A stretch of DNA of 64,000 nt from Agapetus fuscipes (taxonomy: Eukaryota > Arthropoda > Insecta > Trichoptera > Glossosomatidae). Positions 34,001 to 46,000 of the stretch are shown piece after piece; within the stretch, counting starts at the first letter, position 1, and each line of letters starts with the position of its first letter. The notes beneath the pieces are model-generated. The model was not told the DNA's origin. It made no database searches and was given only the letters and a program-made list of their open reading frames with translations. The stretch is taken from positions 3,906,001 to 3,970,000 of the forward strand of contig OX637338.1 in the NCBI GenBank assembly GCA_951799405.1, written 5' to 3'. The position numbers and the translations under genes are program-made.

Positions 34001-35328
34001 TGCATACTTTTAAAACGGCTTTCTTTATGTTAGAGTACTTAAAGTACTCACAATATTCAATGTTTATACAAAGAAAAGTACTTCAGTTTATGTACTATTA
34101 ACGCTAGCATATGTGACTTTAAACTGATAAAAAAACTATCCACACGATTGAGATAAGTGCATCCTTTTCACTCAGTATAAAATCGCTATCTAATGTTGAA
34201 AATACCGGGCCTTAGTACATCAACTAGTTTATGTATTATTATTGTACGCAGCATTTGCATTACCTGTTAATTATAATTAAAGAAAATCTCTTATATTGGA
34301 AATTATTGAAAATATATACATTATGATGATAATTTATTTGGTGAGCGCTGTTTTTCCGTGAATTACACCACAAGAGCTCTACACTAATTTAGTAGTTTAC
34401 TTATTTATTTTATTTACTTATTTAGTAGTTATGGAATGCCAAATTCTCAATCAAGACCAAATTTCTGTGAGTAAAGATGGATCTTTGGTATCCAGTCTTT
34501 GCTAAACGAAGATGATTTTTTCAGCCCAGCAAAGAGCGTCATAGATCTCCGGAAATCGTTCGGGAATCGAACTCACAACCTTCCGATTACGAATCCGTAG
34601 CGTTAATTACTAGACTGCGTACCTATCTGTTTGGTGTAAAAGTAAAGTACTGCTCATCTCTCTTTACAATAAAATGTTCTGACTACTCTGTTTGCAGATC
34701 CGAAAAATCAGATCAATTTAAAGAAGGCCTACTGAAATTAAAGAATATGATTCTCATCGGTGGACCGGATGATCAGGTTATAACTCCTTGGCAAAGCAGG
34801 TAAAAAGAAACAGTCATCAATCAAATACATTATAATTGCAGCTAAACTTTTCAATTTTAAAATTTTAACCTTAGTAGTGGTTTCCAATTAAACAAAAAAA
34901 TCTCTAAAATAGTCTTGAATTGGCAGACGGTAAGTTCTACAATAATGAAGAATGGTTCAATTATTATTTTAATATCACGCACTCTTGTGCCTAACGAGAA
35001 AGTAGTTGGTTAGCTTTAAAAATTAAACATAATTTGAATTTATTACTCTTGACATTAATCAAATGCAAACTCATTTGTTATCTGTTTTCTGTGTGCGTTG
35101 TATTATAAAGGATGCATTTCTTTTTTCAGCCATTTTGGTTATTACGACATGAACGAAACTGTCATCGATATCAAAACTCAGGATATTTATGTGAAGGATC
35201 TAATCGGCCTTCGAGCTCTGGACAAGAGAGGCAATTTACACCTCATCTCTGTCCCTGGAGTAGATCACTACATGTGGCATAAAAGTGAACAAATCGTAGA
35301 CGATTACCTTTTACCTTACCTGGACTAA
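25017..35328 (+). CDS. Ppt2: lysosomal palmitoyl-protein thioesterase 2 (PPT2-type), six exons
   Basis: Encodes a 290-aa lysosomal thioesterase that removes fatty acyl groups from thioester substrates (an α/β hydrolase; PPT2 prefers acyl-CoA-like substrates over bulky proteins). Coding exons are 25017-25166, 32418-32559, 33059-33166, 33730-33901, 34698-34799 and 35130-35328. All junctions are GT-AG and the phases join without a break. Residues ~1-24 form a signal peptide; KPVVIMHGV supplies the oxyanion-hole region. The nucleophile is Ser100 in GYSQGG (98-103). [12 protein letters not shown] and [17 protein letters not shown] are family hallmarks. The acid lies in [14 protein letters not shown] (213-225), and His271 in GVDHYMWH is the general base. 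Length matches the family (~285-300 aa). Intron 1 (7.25 kb) carries a nested LTR element and intron 2 a duplicated splice acceptor. All triad residues are present, so it should be active. Confidence 0.93.
25576..27177 (-). repeat. 3' LTR (element orientation)
   Basis: 1602 bp, same length and apparently the same sequence as 29304-30905. The 71-aa and 134-aa frames inside are duplicated with the LTR and show no protein family, so they are not called as genes. Confidence 0.85.
28188..28469. repeat. array of nine AGGTCA-type motifs inside the LTR element
   Basis: Nine copies of a 12-13 base motif (most often AGGTCAACACCT; variants AGGTCGACACCT, AGGTCATCACCT, AGGTCAATACCT and one weak AAGTTAATACCT) occur at 29-42 base intervals, usually followed by TATCATG or TGTCATGCAC. 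AGGTCA is the nuclear-receptor half-site. The regular array keeps a 144-codon + strand frame open, which is probably a by-product. Confidence 0.7.
28490..28765 (+). other. open stretch in LTR element interior, origin unknown
   Basis: On the + strand, antisense to the retrotransposon, 28550-28762 reads a mixed-composition peptide ([47 protein letters not shown]). It looks more protein-like than its surroundings and could be a captured host exon, but no family is recognised and no splice structure is proven. Confidence 0.2.
29285..29302 (-). other. tRNA-Lys primer-binding site of the LTR element
   Basis: On the - strand TGGCGCCCAACGTGGGGC, an 18-base complement of the 3' end of tRNA-Lys (the type used by many gypsy-like and vertebrate retroelements), placed one base from the LTR edge at 29304. 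Confidence 0.85.
29304..30905 (-). repeat. 5' LTR (element orientation)
   Basis: Contains the element's promoter by position, since it lies next to the primer-binding site. No TATA box was located with confidence. Confidence 0.85.
31380..31495 (-). pseudogene. RTE-type LINE C-terminal fragment
   Basis: The reverse complement reads [20 protein letters not shown] and DRLEDC, the same family as 830-1015 (GRPxLRWEDELxKD). It ends against the M1 MITE that starts at 31498. Confidence 0.6.
31498..31700. mobile_element. MITE M1, second copy, in Ppt2 intron 1
   Basis: Ends GGGTGGAACTCTTGACG and CGTCGAGACTTCCACCC are inverted, followed by ATAGATCTTACCGAATCTAT on the left against CAAATAGGTACGGTAAGATC on the right. 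ATCAGCTG-type motifs sit in the centre. Same family as 21063-21263. Confidence 0.7.
32735..33072 (+). repeat. tandem duplication spanning the 3' end of Ppt2 intron 2 and the start of exon 3
   Basis: Unit 1 (32735-32904) and unit 2 (32917-33072) share TATGTCCCTCT, CAATAGAGATAAGTCTCTTT, GTGTTAATACATTTCCGTTA, ATGAAGCTTACGTATTTAAA and the acceptor TTATTGTTTTTAG followed by GTTATTC(G/C)CAAG. Unit 2 is contiguous with the real exon 3; unit 1 stops 14 bases into the exon copy. Unit 1 has ~16 bases missing from unit 2 before the acceptor. Confidence 0.85.
34520..34622 (-). repeat. SINE B fragment in Ppt2 intron 4
   Basis: On the - strand TAGTCTAGTAATTAACGCTA, then GGAAGGTTGTGAGTTCGATTC (B box) and the CGCTGGGCTG body start. 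The A box is decayed. Confidence 0.5.
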
Positions 35329-35455
35329 GCTGTTGTGAATAGACATCTGTTGATGCTGTATAAGTACCATCCTTATTACTGTGTTTGTAACTAAATCTCT
35401 TGACATATTTTTCCAAATACTCATCTTATTTTTATTTGTATTTTTTAGTGTAAGC

Positions 35456-35734
35456 AATAAAAAACACCGGATAAAGTGTTGAACTGATATGTCTAGATTT
35501 ACTTAAATAATTTCCTAGATATAGTAGGTAGGTACTAATAATTAATATAACTTGAAAATAATAATTATAACTTATTATATACATTTTAAACATGAATATT
35601 TTCTCAATTCACTAGTCATAATGGAGTTTATTAATGAACATTTATTTTGTGATAGGCATTATTTTGTAGGTAGCTAGGAATGTTTATTTTTATGAACTTT
35701 TTTTCTAAACCAATCTTTAATTACTTGAAATAAA
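35456..35734 (+). terminator. Ppt2 poly(A) signals
   Basis: Two AATAAA hexamers follow the stop codon, at 35456-35461 (128 bases after it) and 35729-35734 (followed by a T/G-rich stretch). Either could define the 3' end; use is not shown by sequence. Confidence 0.55.
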
Positions 35735-36760
35735 GTTTGAAAATTTGAAGAAGTTTGTTTGTTTTCCTCTCCTATCATATTTTTAAATATAATGGTAATA
35801 TATTGGTGTATTTTAAATGATGATCATTTGGTACCTAAATTTATTTTTGATATGGAGTTTCTTTTACTTGAGGATATGCTATTTGCAGACAAGGATCTAT
35901 GTTATTACTCAATGGATCCTACACTGACATTGAATGCCATTTGTCAGTTGAAAATATTGTTGTGTTTTTATAGGTTCGGATAGCCTTTAGATTAAAAAAA
36001 CTGGTCTTCTTTCATGGGCATTTATTTTACAATCATATTTATTTGACAATTTATATTTACATTTATTTCACAGTTGGTCTTCTCTTTACAATGTCCTTCT
36101 TGTTCAGAAGCACAGCGACGTATATCAACTGACTCACCTGCCGGCGACTTGCGCCTTATGTACTTCTAAAGACAGTAGTCTCTAGAAGCCAATTTGCTAG
36201 AACCCTCTCCAACGCTCCAAAAGCTTCGAGTAGCTACATAGTGATTATGATTTCTTTGACCTAGGTACCAATAATAATTATTTCAACTATACTACATGCC
36301 TATACTCTGCTATTATACTGTCATTTACATAACAATATATTCTTATTTGAATTTTTGTGCCTTGGCCATTCTGAGAAGAATAAATTGTTTCATCGTTAAA
36401 TTATAATTCATCGATATCTGTAATGTATTTACTTACTGATTATAATAAATATACCTAGTTATGAAAAGTAGTTTCAGTTTTCTTTGGCGGATTTGAAGTA
36501 CGACATCTGTGTAAATCTACGTACACTTTTTTATTGAAACGTCAGTAATATCAAGTTCTGTACAACCGACAATAGTAATGCTGCCAGTGGTTAAATAATA
36601 TTTTTTTCTGTAGGTACACAAATAAATATTTTTATCGATTAAAAAGATACTGAAACCGCAGTTTTCACTTGATTCGGTGAAAAATATCAAATATTTTCTC
36701 ATTCCTCGTAAAGTCATTTCAAAATCAAAAATTTTCAGCACTGGAGAATTTGACACTTGA
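35735..36760. other. intergenic between Ppt2 and HEATR1
   Basis: AT-rich with no repeat recognised. The 74-aa + frame at 35759-35983 and the 79-aa - frame at 36517-36756 have no family features. The HEATR1 promoter should lie near 36760-36880. Confidence 0.35.
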
Positions 36761-36849
36761 CATTGACAGCTGTCTTACAAACTATTTGAGGTTATATTTT
36801 CAAAAACGTGTTGATGTGGTGTTGATATAACATGTGTCCTCCAATGTTT

Positions 36850-36996
36850 CGAATTAAGTATATGTGATAAAGTTTTGATTTTACGTGATTGAAGATATTT
36901 TCCTTTGAAAGGTAAGAATCCCACATTTTGCTGCTCTTAAGTTCAAATTAGAAACATTCTTACAACCAACATTATAACCTTATTCTTGAATTTCAG
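36850..36996 (+). other. HEATR1: HEATR1 5' UTR exon end and 5' UTR intron
   Basis: GT at 36912 (AAAG|GTAAGA) and AG at 36995-36996 (TTTCAG|GTATAA) bound an 85-base intron 21 bases upstream of the start codon. Both sites match consensus closely. The 5' end of the exon is not determined. Confidence 0.6.
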
Positions 36997-37017
36997 GTAT
37001 AAGTTTACGGCTTAAGA

Positions 37018-40000
37018 ATGGCGACTTCTTTAGCGCAACAGCTTAAGAAACTAGCTCTACCAGAATCAACCATTAATGTTCAAGAGAAGAAGAAAATATC
37101 TTTGTTATTTGATCCTAAAGAAGCTGCATCTATCGACCGAGAGACATTTTTTGAGATTGGATTGAGCGGCCTTGTCGAATTATCCAACATCGATGTAACA
37201 TTCAATGATTTCAAAAATAATCTGTTCAACATCAATTCCAAAGACTTTGAAAGATCCGTTCAGACGAAAGATGCAAACAAAAAGTTGAACAAAGTGATCA
37301 AAAAGTTTCTCATCAAGCTCTCTCCATACTTTCTCCTTCAGTCATCTCACCGCGCTCTGGAGTGGCTGATAAATAGATACAAGATTCACGAATACAACAA
37401 GGATGAGTTCATGTCGCTGATTCTACCGTACCATGAATCAAAAATATTTGTGAGATGCTTACAAACCATGAAGTTTAATGACCCGACAAGTAGATGGCAC
37501 TGGCTGCAGCCGCTACAGAAACCAGGAGTAAGCTTGGCGAAGATTGTCCTCTTTAACCACTGCGCATCTAATCCATCCCTCCTCAACTTTATATCCGAGC
37601 TGACGATGGAAGCCATTAAAGTGTTCGGAGACAAAGCTCACCTGCTGACGACAATATTTGCTTTTTATTGCTCCACAGTCGTGGGAGCGCTGGAGCACAC
37701 TAAAGTTATAAGAGAGCCTCACGTCACTAACATCTTGCCAGGATTGCTGACAAGTTTTGCTTCTCCGTTGAACGATTTTAAAGCAGCGGGATACATGATT
37801 GCCGGGCAGTTGGTGTCCAAAACCAAATTGAAAAGAAATATAGTAGCTCACTTAGTGAATAAGATATTCTTATGTAACACGTCTTTGCATCACGAAGCAG
37901 TCCTCCTTCTGCATTTGATTTATCAAACGCAAGAAATAAACTTCAAGATAAGTACAGAGTCCCTGGCTAACATCACGACTGGCCACATGAAGGTTCTGTG
38001 CCTCAACCTGAACCTGCTGGTGAGCGGGGGCAGCGACATCTCCAAACTCCTGAAGGCTTTCATGGCGGGCGTCCTCACCGCTATGCAGAAGGACACTGAG
38101 AACCTGAAACTATTTGCAAAGCTTCCTGAAATGGCCATCACTGAAATCTCCATGAGTGCTCAGTGCGCTGAAATCATCATACAGTAAGCAATTTTAATCA
38201 ATCCTTATCGTCATTGAATTTGCATTTTAGAAAAAGAAAGAGAGTATTGTTTCCGTTTTTGCTGATAATTTAAGTTAAAAAAACATAAAATCTTGTAAAA
38301 AAACATAAAATCTTGTAAAAAAACATAAAATCTAAACATTGTTGGATATACGAGTAGTATTATAAGTGTAATTATTTCCTATTTTTACACTATTTCATTG
38401 ATATATTTTTCTAAAATGACTTTTTTTTCTTGTCCATTCATTCTATGTATTTTTTAAATGTATCCATCTCATTGTTTCAATAGTATGTGAAAGAATTATG
38501 CAAGGACAGAGTCAAGTGGAGGCACTTGTGTGGAGGTACTGGCCACCCCTAGAGGAAAGGCGGCAGGATACAAGACAAGACAAGACAAGTGGTAGCTCAA
38601 TTGGTAGAATGCTTGCTTTCCATGTCGAGAGCAAGGGTTCGATCTCAAGGTTTATTCAGCCTTCACAATAAATGAGAACCAGCCCTCTTAGGAGCTGGGA
38701 AACCCCCGCTTTAACTGAAGTGGTTGGTGGAAGGCTAGCCCCCTTACCTGTAAAAATAAATAGGTCCTGAATCGCCACATGCTTAGTTGCGTATTGCGTG
38801 TTAAAATTTAATTACTAAGTATCTCCTCAGTCCCTCAGTCCACTAAAATAGTTGCAGTTAATTAATGGTTAAATTAGTTAGTTAATGTTATTAATGTTTT
38901 ATTATAAATGCTATTTCAGATGTATTCTGGACTGCTATGTGGGTAAACCTAAGCCTGCGTTGGATGATTCTGATGTTATTGAAATTAGCGAAGAAGATAA
39001 TAGTAACAATTTTACCGCAGACACCATACAAGCATGGTACTCGGAATTCTTAAGAACATTAGAGAAATGTTATCCGTCAGAGTTTGACAAGATCTTGAAG
39101 CACGAACTCCGCAGCAACTCTTCTGTGTCTGATGAACGGCGAGCAGCTCTAAACAACATCTTAGGATTTGCTCCGAAAATAGTCAGTAAACTAGGTGACT
39201 CATTTCTGTTTGAGAAGTTGTACCATCAGAATCCAGATATGCGGAAACAAGCTGTGAAATACATCATTTCATCATTCAAAGTGTTACAAAAATCAGATGC
39301 CAATTTCCTGAAAGATTCCATCGTAGATCGTCTTAGTGACGATGATCCAGAAGTTGTGACTTTAGTTCTATCTCTGAAACCAGAAATTCTACTCCCTTTG
39401 CTCACCAAAGATGTGTTGATCAATCGTTTAAAGTCAATTCTCTCCATGGGACTTAAAGAAGCATCTTGGTGGGAGTCCGCTGCCATCGCTTTGGATTACA
39501 TTTGCTCTTTTGAAGGAAGTGAATTAGACATTGCAATATGGTTATCTGTCTTGCCATACTTATTTCCCAGAGATGTGAAGGCAGCCTCGGAAACATTGGC
39601 CATTATAAAATCGCCTTTGGGTGGAACATTGTTCCCCAATAGTAAAAATGCAAAGCAACTCGCTAAAATGAATCCTGAAGATGTGTGTAAGAAGATGTTT
39701 AGTATGCTGGAGCAAGGATCATGGCTGGGAAACACAGATGATATTATGAAGATGATGAATTCCTTGAACGAGAGTGATTACAACTGTAAAATGTTTGCTA
39801 TTATTCTGCTCTCATTCAGTATAGAAAGTGATGAACCTGAGACAAATCTCCCCATTTTACGTCATGTACTCAACTTTGTCAAAAATTTAAACATGCAACG
39901 TGTTCATGGAGTTACAGATCTATCCGGAGAATCCATAATCAAATTCATAGATTTATCCAATGAAGATAAGCTTCCTCTTCAGTGTCTGACATATTTTGTT

Positions 40001-43000
40001 GGGCAGGTGATTAAAAAGACCAAGGTGACAAAGCCACAAAACAATTGGATAGACTTTGCTGACAAAAATTCTTCTACAAAATTTACTGTAGAATTGTATG
40101 AGATCCTTATGGTACGCTGCAGTGAATCAGCTTCCAAGTTTTTCAGCCCACTTCTGCAAGCATACTTTATTTCAAATCACTCAACCACTAAAGACAAACT
40201 GGAGTTTATTGCAAATTTTATTTATGAATACAGAATACAACCTGACGATCGAAGAATCATGCAACAACAAAGAGTATTTCAAGTGCGATCTATTAGATTG
40301 CTCAAAGTTCTATTGGACAATGGAAATGAGAACATTGACTGGATTTTTAGTTCTCAAGTAATAATGATATCCCTCATTCTGTGTCTGGGAAGCCCTGAAC
40401 GCACAATCAGATGTACTGCACTTGAAATTATTAAAATTGTAACAAGCCGCTGTAAAACGAGTCATTATAACGTTGAACTTTTCAATGAATTGCTCTCACG
40501 ACAAGAAGAAATTCAATTAGATCACGAGCAGTTGTCTATTATTCTGTACACCCTGCTATCTCCCGATCCGGCTGTTTGCTCCTTGCTCTCTAAGCCATTG
40601 CAGAAGTCCATGAAAAATGCTTTGAATTCATTAATAAAAGCAATTGAAAACATTTCTACGCCTCATCATGTCAAATGTAACCTGATTCGTGAACTTACGC
40701 TCATTAACTCTGCTGATATATTGGATGTTTACTCCAAGATTGCCTTGGATATACTTGAAGATGTCAATGAAGATAATTGTGTAACAGACTACTACAGATC
40801 ACAGACTTACTGTCACATACTTAAAAAGATTGATGCTTCTTTTTTGGTACCTTGTCTGCAAAATAAATTCTTATGGAATCTAATTGAGAAATCACTGCAA
40901 AAACTTAACCATACTCTTACACTGAGTGAAGAAAAAGATAAATTTGTTTCATCTCTAATGTTGCAAACAATTGATAAAAGTGTGTTTGCCACCTTGCCTC
41001 TTGATAAAGCTAGAACTCTTATTTCTTTGATTGTGAGTGCGGGAACATTTGGCAGTAACATGGCCATTATTAGCTCGGCCTCAAAAACAATGAAGAAAAT
41101 TGATCTTCATTCTAAGCATCTGATTCCCGAACTGAAGGCAATGCAAAATATTGATGTTACAAGTAATCAGCCTAAATCAAAACCAAACTCCAAAAGACCT
41201 CAAAAAACTGCTCCTTCGCTTATGATACTTGATACGGCTCCATGGAAAAGAGGTGTCACGCTCTTGGAATATATTCAGAACAAAAAAGACTTAGGTGGTG
41301 TAGAAGAATTGCTCCCACTTCTGTTTGGCATTCTTAAAAAGTGCTTGGAATTTGAAGAGCAATTGGCAGTAGAATATGTTAAGCAGCTTCTTTTGACTGC
41401 CATCTTGCACTGCTGCCAAACAATATGTCCGGTTGATGATAGAGAAGAGAAGAAATTCCCCAAGAATTTGGTGGATATTGAGCTGATTGTCAAATGCATC
41501 CGAGGAACCCGCAATCCCCAAACTCACCATCACGCGTTAATGCTGCTATCCCACGCCGCCTTCATGTTGCCTGATCAAGTGCTGCATCACATTATGGCAA
41601 TATTCACATTCATCGGATCATCAGTCTTACGACATGACGATGCCTACAGCTTCCAAATCATCACCAGGATAATAGAAACTGTCATTCCAATTCTGGTCAG
41701 ATGTGAAGATAGTAACAATATCAGTGAAGCTGAAGTTGCTAGGATGGAAAAACAAGTAGTTCCAGTATTGCGCATATTTGTTGATGTCGTTTTGGATATT
41801 CCGGAGCATAGAAGACTACCGCTCTTCAAGAAACTGATGCAAACGTTGAACGCCAATCACTTCCTTTGGATATTTTTGTGTTTGATATTTGAAGGGCACA
41901 TTATGCACGGGCACGAGGAGAGAGTCAACGTTGATGTTTCACAAAAGAAAATAGCCGATAAAGAACAGCCCGTAAGGCGCTTGGACTTTGCCATGTCTCT
42001 TGTTATGGAATTCTCTAGTGATATCATCATGCAGAGTTGCATCAATCTAATCAAGTATTTGAAAACTTTACCCGCTGACAAAGAGGACAAAGAGAAGGGT
42101 GAAAAACAAATAGAAAAAAATCCAGCTGTTATATTTTCTCTGATCCAGCACAATGCTAAGCACTTGAGACATTATAAGTACACAATGATAACTTTCATAA
42201 ACAACATATTTTCATCGCCCCAATTTATTCAGCAACTTAACATGGCTGATAAAACTGCCATGGAGAGTTTATACAAAGCATTCATTGTCAATATTTTGAC
42301 TTACATCCAAGAAATATCAAAGACAGCTGACCAAAACTTTGGAAAGCCACAAGCCAAGTATTGGAAAGTCATGCTGCATCACAGCTATGAGATCTTGGAT
42401 AATGTGAACACGCTGCTGTCTCCTGAGATGTTCACCATGGTGGTGAGAGGCCTGATGAGCCACAACCTGTCCACAGTGAGAAGAAAGTCCATGGAGCTCC
42501 TCAACACCAAACTTCAACATCAAGCTGCTTTCTTCATAGATTGTGACAGAAAAATACTGCACTGCTTGTTACAACCGATATGTAATATGATATCAAAGAT
42601 AGAGTCGGATGAAATCCCTGCAGACATGACCAAACAAGAGCTGGAACTCAACCAGCAAACTGCATTGTTATCATTGAAGCTATTGGTGAGGTTAATGGCG
42701 CCGGATGATCCTAATACGTTTATTCCCATTTTGGAGCTCATAACTGGTTTGACCAAATCAACCTTATCTAATAATTTGATGGCAACTATTGTGCTATGCT
42801 TAGCTGAACTCTGCAGTAACCTGAAAGCACATTCAATTGCATACTTACCCAAATTCATGCCTTCATTGATAAAGATATTGAAGGTTCAAAACAAAGTCGA
42901 CACTCCAGAATTAGTATTGTTGAGTGTCATCACAGCTGTGTATAAAATTGTTGAAACGATTCCACTGTTCTTGAGTCCATACTTAGAAAAATTACTCTTT

Positions 43001-46000
43001 GAATTCTCAATTCTGTCGGCAAAATGGGAGAGCAATGAAAGTAATGAAAAGACATCACCCATTGTCACAAAGCTAACCTTGATAAAAAGTAAGATATCTA
43101 GCACCATAGCTCCCCGAGTGCTGATTCCCGTCGTAAACCAATGCTATGCTCTTCTCATCAAGAAACAAAAATACAATGCCATTGGTCCTGTGATGAATGT
43201 ACTGGCTGAGAGTTTTGTCGGAGTCTCCGGTCCAGAGTTCTCATCGCTTCAGCAAGATTTGACAGCTTTCTTTTTAACAGCCTTACAGTTTAGAAGTGAT
43301 CGGGAGGACGATGAAGATATTTCTCCGGAATTGATAAACACTGTTGAAAGTCATGTCATCAAAGCTTTAGTAGCTCTTATTCTGAAACTCTCCGAGTCTT
43401 CGTTCCGACCTCTGTACTTCAAGATATTTGATTGGGCTGTCAGGTCACCCAGCCAGAAGAAGGAAAGGACCATCACGTTTTACAGGTAATCAAGTTTATA
43501 TCTTTATTTTGATTAATAAAATTTACTTGAAATTCTGACATTATTTATATGATTACGCAGATCACTCTAATAAGTAAAATACCAATCTTACTTACACACT
43601 TCTCTTTCTTTTCAGATTAAGCAGTTGTATCGCAGAGAACCTGAAAGGATTATTTGTTTTATTTGCTGGGCATTTCATCAAGAATGCATCAGACCTACTT
43701 GACGCGACCAACACCAGCAAAAATGAAAAATTGTACTTTGCATCGGATGATAAGAATACTATATTGATAGAAAGCATTCTCAAGACCCTGCACTGCGTGT
43801 TCATGTATGACTGTCAGAACTTTGTGAACAAGGAGAGGTTTGAGACCATAATGCAGCCGTTGGTGGACCAGCTGGAGAACTCCTTGGGCGGGCTGGCAGC
43901 CCTGCAGCAGAGAGCCAGGAGCCTGCTCATCCCGTGCATCACGCAGTTCGCAGTCGCCACAGCTGATGACTCTTTATGGAAACCTCTCAACTATCAGATC
44001 CTATTGAAAACTAGGAATAATGAATCTACTATTAGGTGAGCTTATAACTAGGGACTGGAAAATTTCGCGATCGCGATAAAACGAATTTATTCGCGAATTT
44101 TGATGTTTTTACGCGAATAACGCGAAATTTCAGGTTTTACGCAAATATCGCGAATTTTCGGACTTTTGGTAGAAATTGTGCGAAAAAGTTGTCATATGTA
44201 TCGCTTTTGCAACGCAAAGATTTTGTGGGAAAGAAAAAAATCCTGCGAAAACCCTTTGCAAGGTGCAAAGCACAGGAAAATTGGTCTCTTTCAACGTTTA
44301 AACACGCTAGAACGCTAGACGCGGGGTTCGATCCCCACCTGGGTCATTTGACCATAAATTTGACCCTGGTTCAACAGATGTAATTGGGTAATTAAAAATG
44401 AATAATTCATTAAAATAAACAATAATGAATTATTAATTAATGATATTCATACCTGTATCTGGCCAGGCAGAGTAGGTTGTTGAATTGCATTCCTATTCAC
44501 AAATCTATTTTATTAAAAAATAATAATGATAAGCAGAACTGTGCTGGATCATCCAAGCAGACTTGAATCGTGACATCAATGAAGAAAAATACTTCAAGGA
44601 GTGAAGCTGTTGCTGGATTAGCCAAGAGCACAACTTGAAGCTTTCATAAAAGCCAACATCCCTTGAAAAATGAGATAACCCTCATCTAGAGAAAATCATC
44701 TAGGCAAAAGTTGTGGGGCTTATGTTCATTTGAGGTTTGGATTTTATTTGTAAGTTCACAATCAGCATTTGTAAGCGCGAACTACACTTGTTGGTTTGTG
44801 GGCATACATCTGAGAGCTTTAAATGAATATATCCTTGCAACTTAGATTATAGATTATAGATTATTATAGAGACTAAATGCACAAAAATTACACATTTTAA
44901 ATGGATATTTGCAGGATATTCGGAGTGTCATTGAAATATTAATACTTTTTTCAATCAATGGTTTTTTTTGTAAAAAAGGATTATTTAAAAAAAAAAAAAA
45001 AAAATTGAGAAACTAAAATTAAAAAACATTGTTTTGTTGGTACCACATGAGTATTTTTTATTGTAAAAACGTTTTCGATGGGTACTTCCACCATCTTCGG
45101 TTGCAGATACTCGTATTGATTCAGATGTTGTTTATTCATTGTTTTTGAAGGTGCATATTGTTGTTTACATAATAAATTGTAAATATAGTAATATATTTTG
45201 TTTTGCAATTATATAAACCTTTATTTTGATCTAATCAACCCTAAATTTTCACCGAATCTCCCCGTTTATCATGAAAAATAACGCGAATTTCCCTGTTTTT
45301 GATCAAAAATAACGCGAATTTCACAAAAAAATAACGCGAATTTCCTGAAAAATAACACCACTATTTTCCAGTCCCTACTTATAACTCTTTTTTTAAATTG
45401 ATTGTTAGTCTGCTTAATTTTTTTTACATTATTGTTAATGTAGAATGTGTCTTCCGAACTCATTTTTGCTCCAAGAAACAAACATATTTTTAGGACTTAA
45501 TGCGTTCATTCTATGCACCATTTAGTACTTAACCACATGTGTTCATGGATTAAGAAATAATACTCGACTTATATAACACAACAATTAGGGAAAAACTTTT
45601 ATTGGGTTAGGTGAGATTGTGAAAGAATGGAACCTGCAAAGTGAGAATAAGAGAAGAGCATGTATGAAGAAAGTGATGAATGTTGAAGAGATGAAAGAGG
45701 AATGCAAGGACAGAAAAAAGTGGAGACGCATCTGCGGAGGTACCGGCCACTCCTAGTGGAACGGCAACAGAATACAGAAACAGCAGCCATAGGTTTTTTT
45801 TGTAATTTCTAGTAGTGATGGTTATTTTCTTAAGATCATACTTAAGTATCCTAAACGTAGCTGATTATGATCAGGCTAAAGATTCAACATTGTTTTACGA
45901 GTCAAAATTAATTGATTTACCCTTCGACGCTTGGTTTATATTATTACAGAGACTTTTACCATGGTTGTATATTTCAGGTTGCTTGGGTTGGACAGCATGA

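Larger units (their letters stand above)
44049..45377. mobile_element. non-autonomous hAT element in HEATR1 intron 4
   Basis: Perfect 15-bp terminal inverted repeats TAGGGACTGGAAAAT (44049-44063) and its complement (45363-45377), flanked by the 8-bp target duplication CTTATAAC (44041-44048 and 45378-45385), which is diagnostic of the hAT superfamily. Subterminal AATAACGCGAATTT-type repeats occur at both ends (three clean copies at 45299-45355). No transposase remains. SINE C (44300-44530) and an R copy (44703-44870) are nested inside. Confidence 0.9.

Noticed and set aside
35759..35983. 74-aa frame as a small gene between Ppt2 and HEATR1.
   Set aside because: Low-complexity hydrophobic peptide in AT-rich DNA just after the Ppt2 poly(A) signal; no support.
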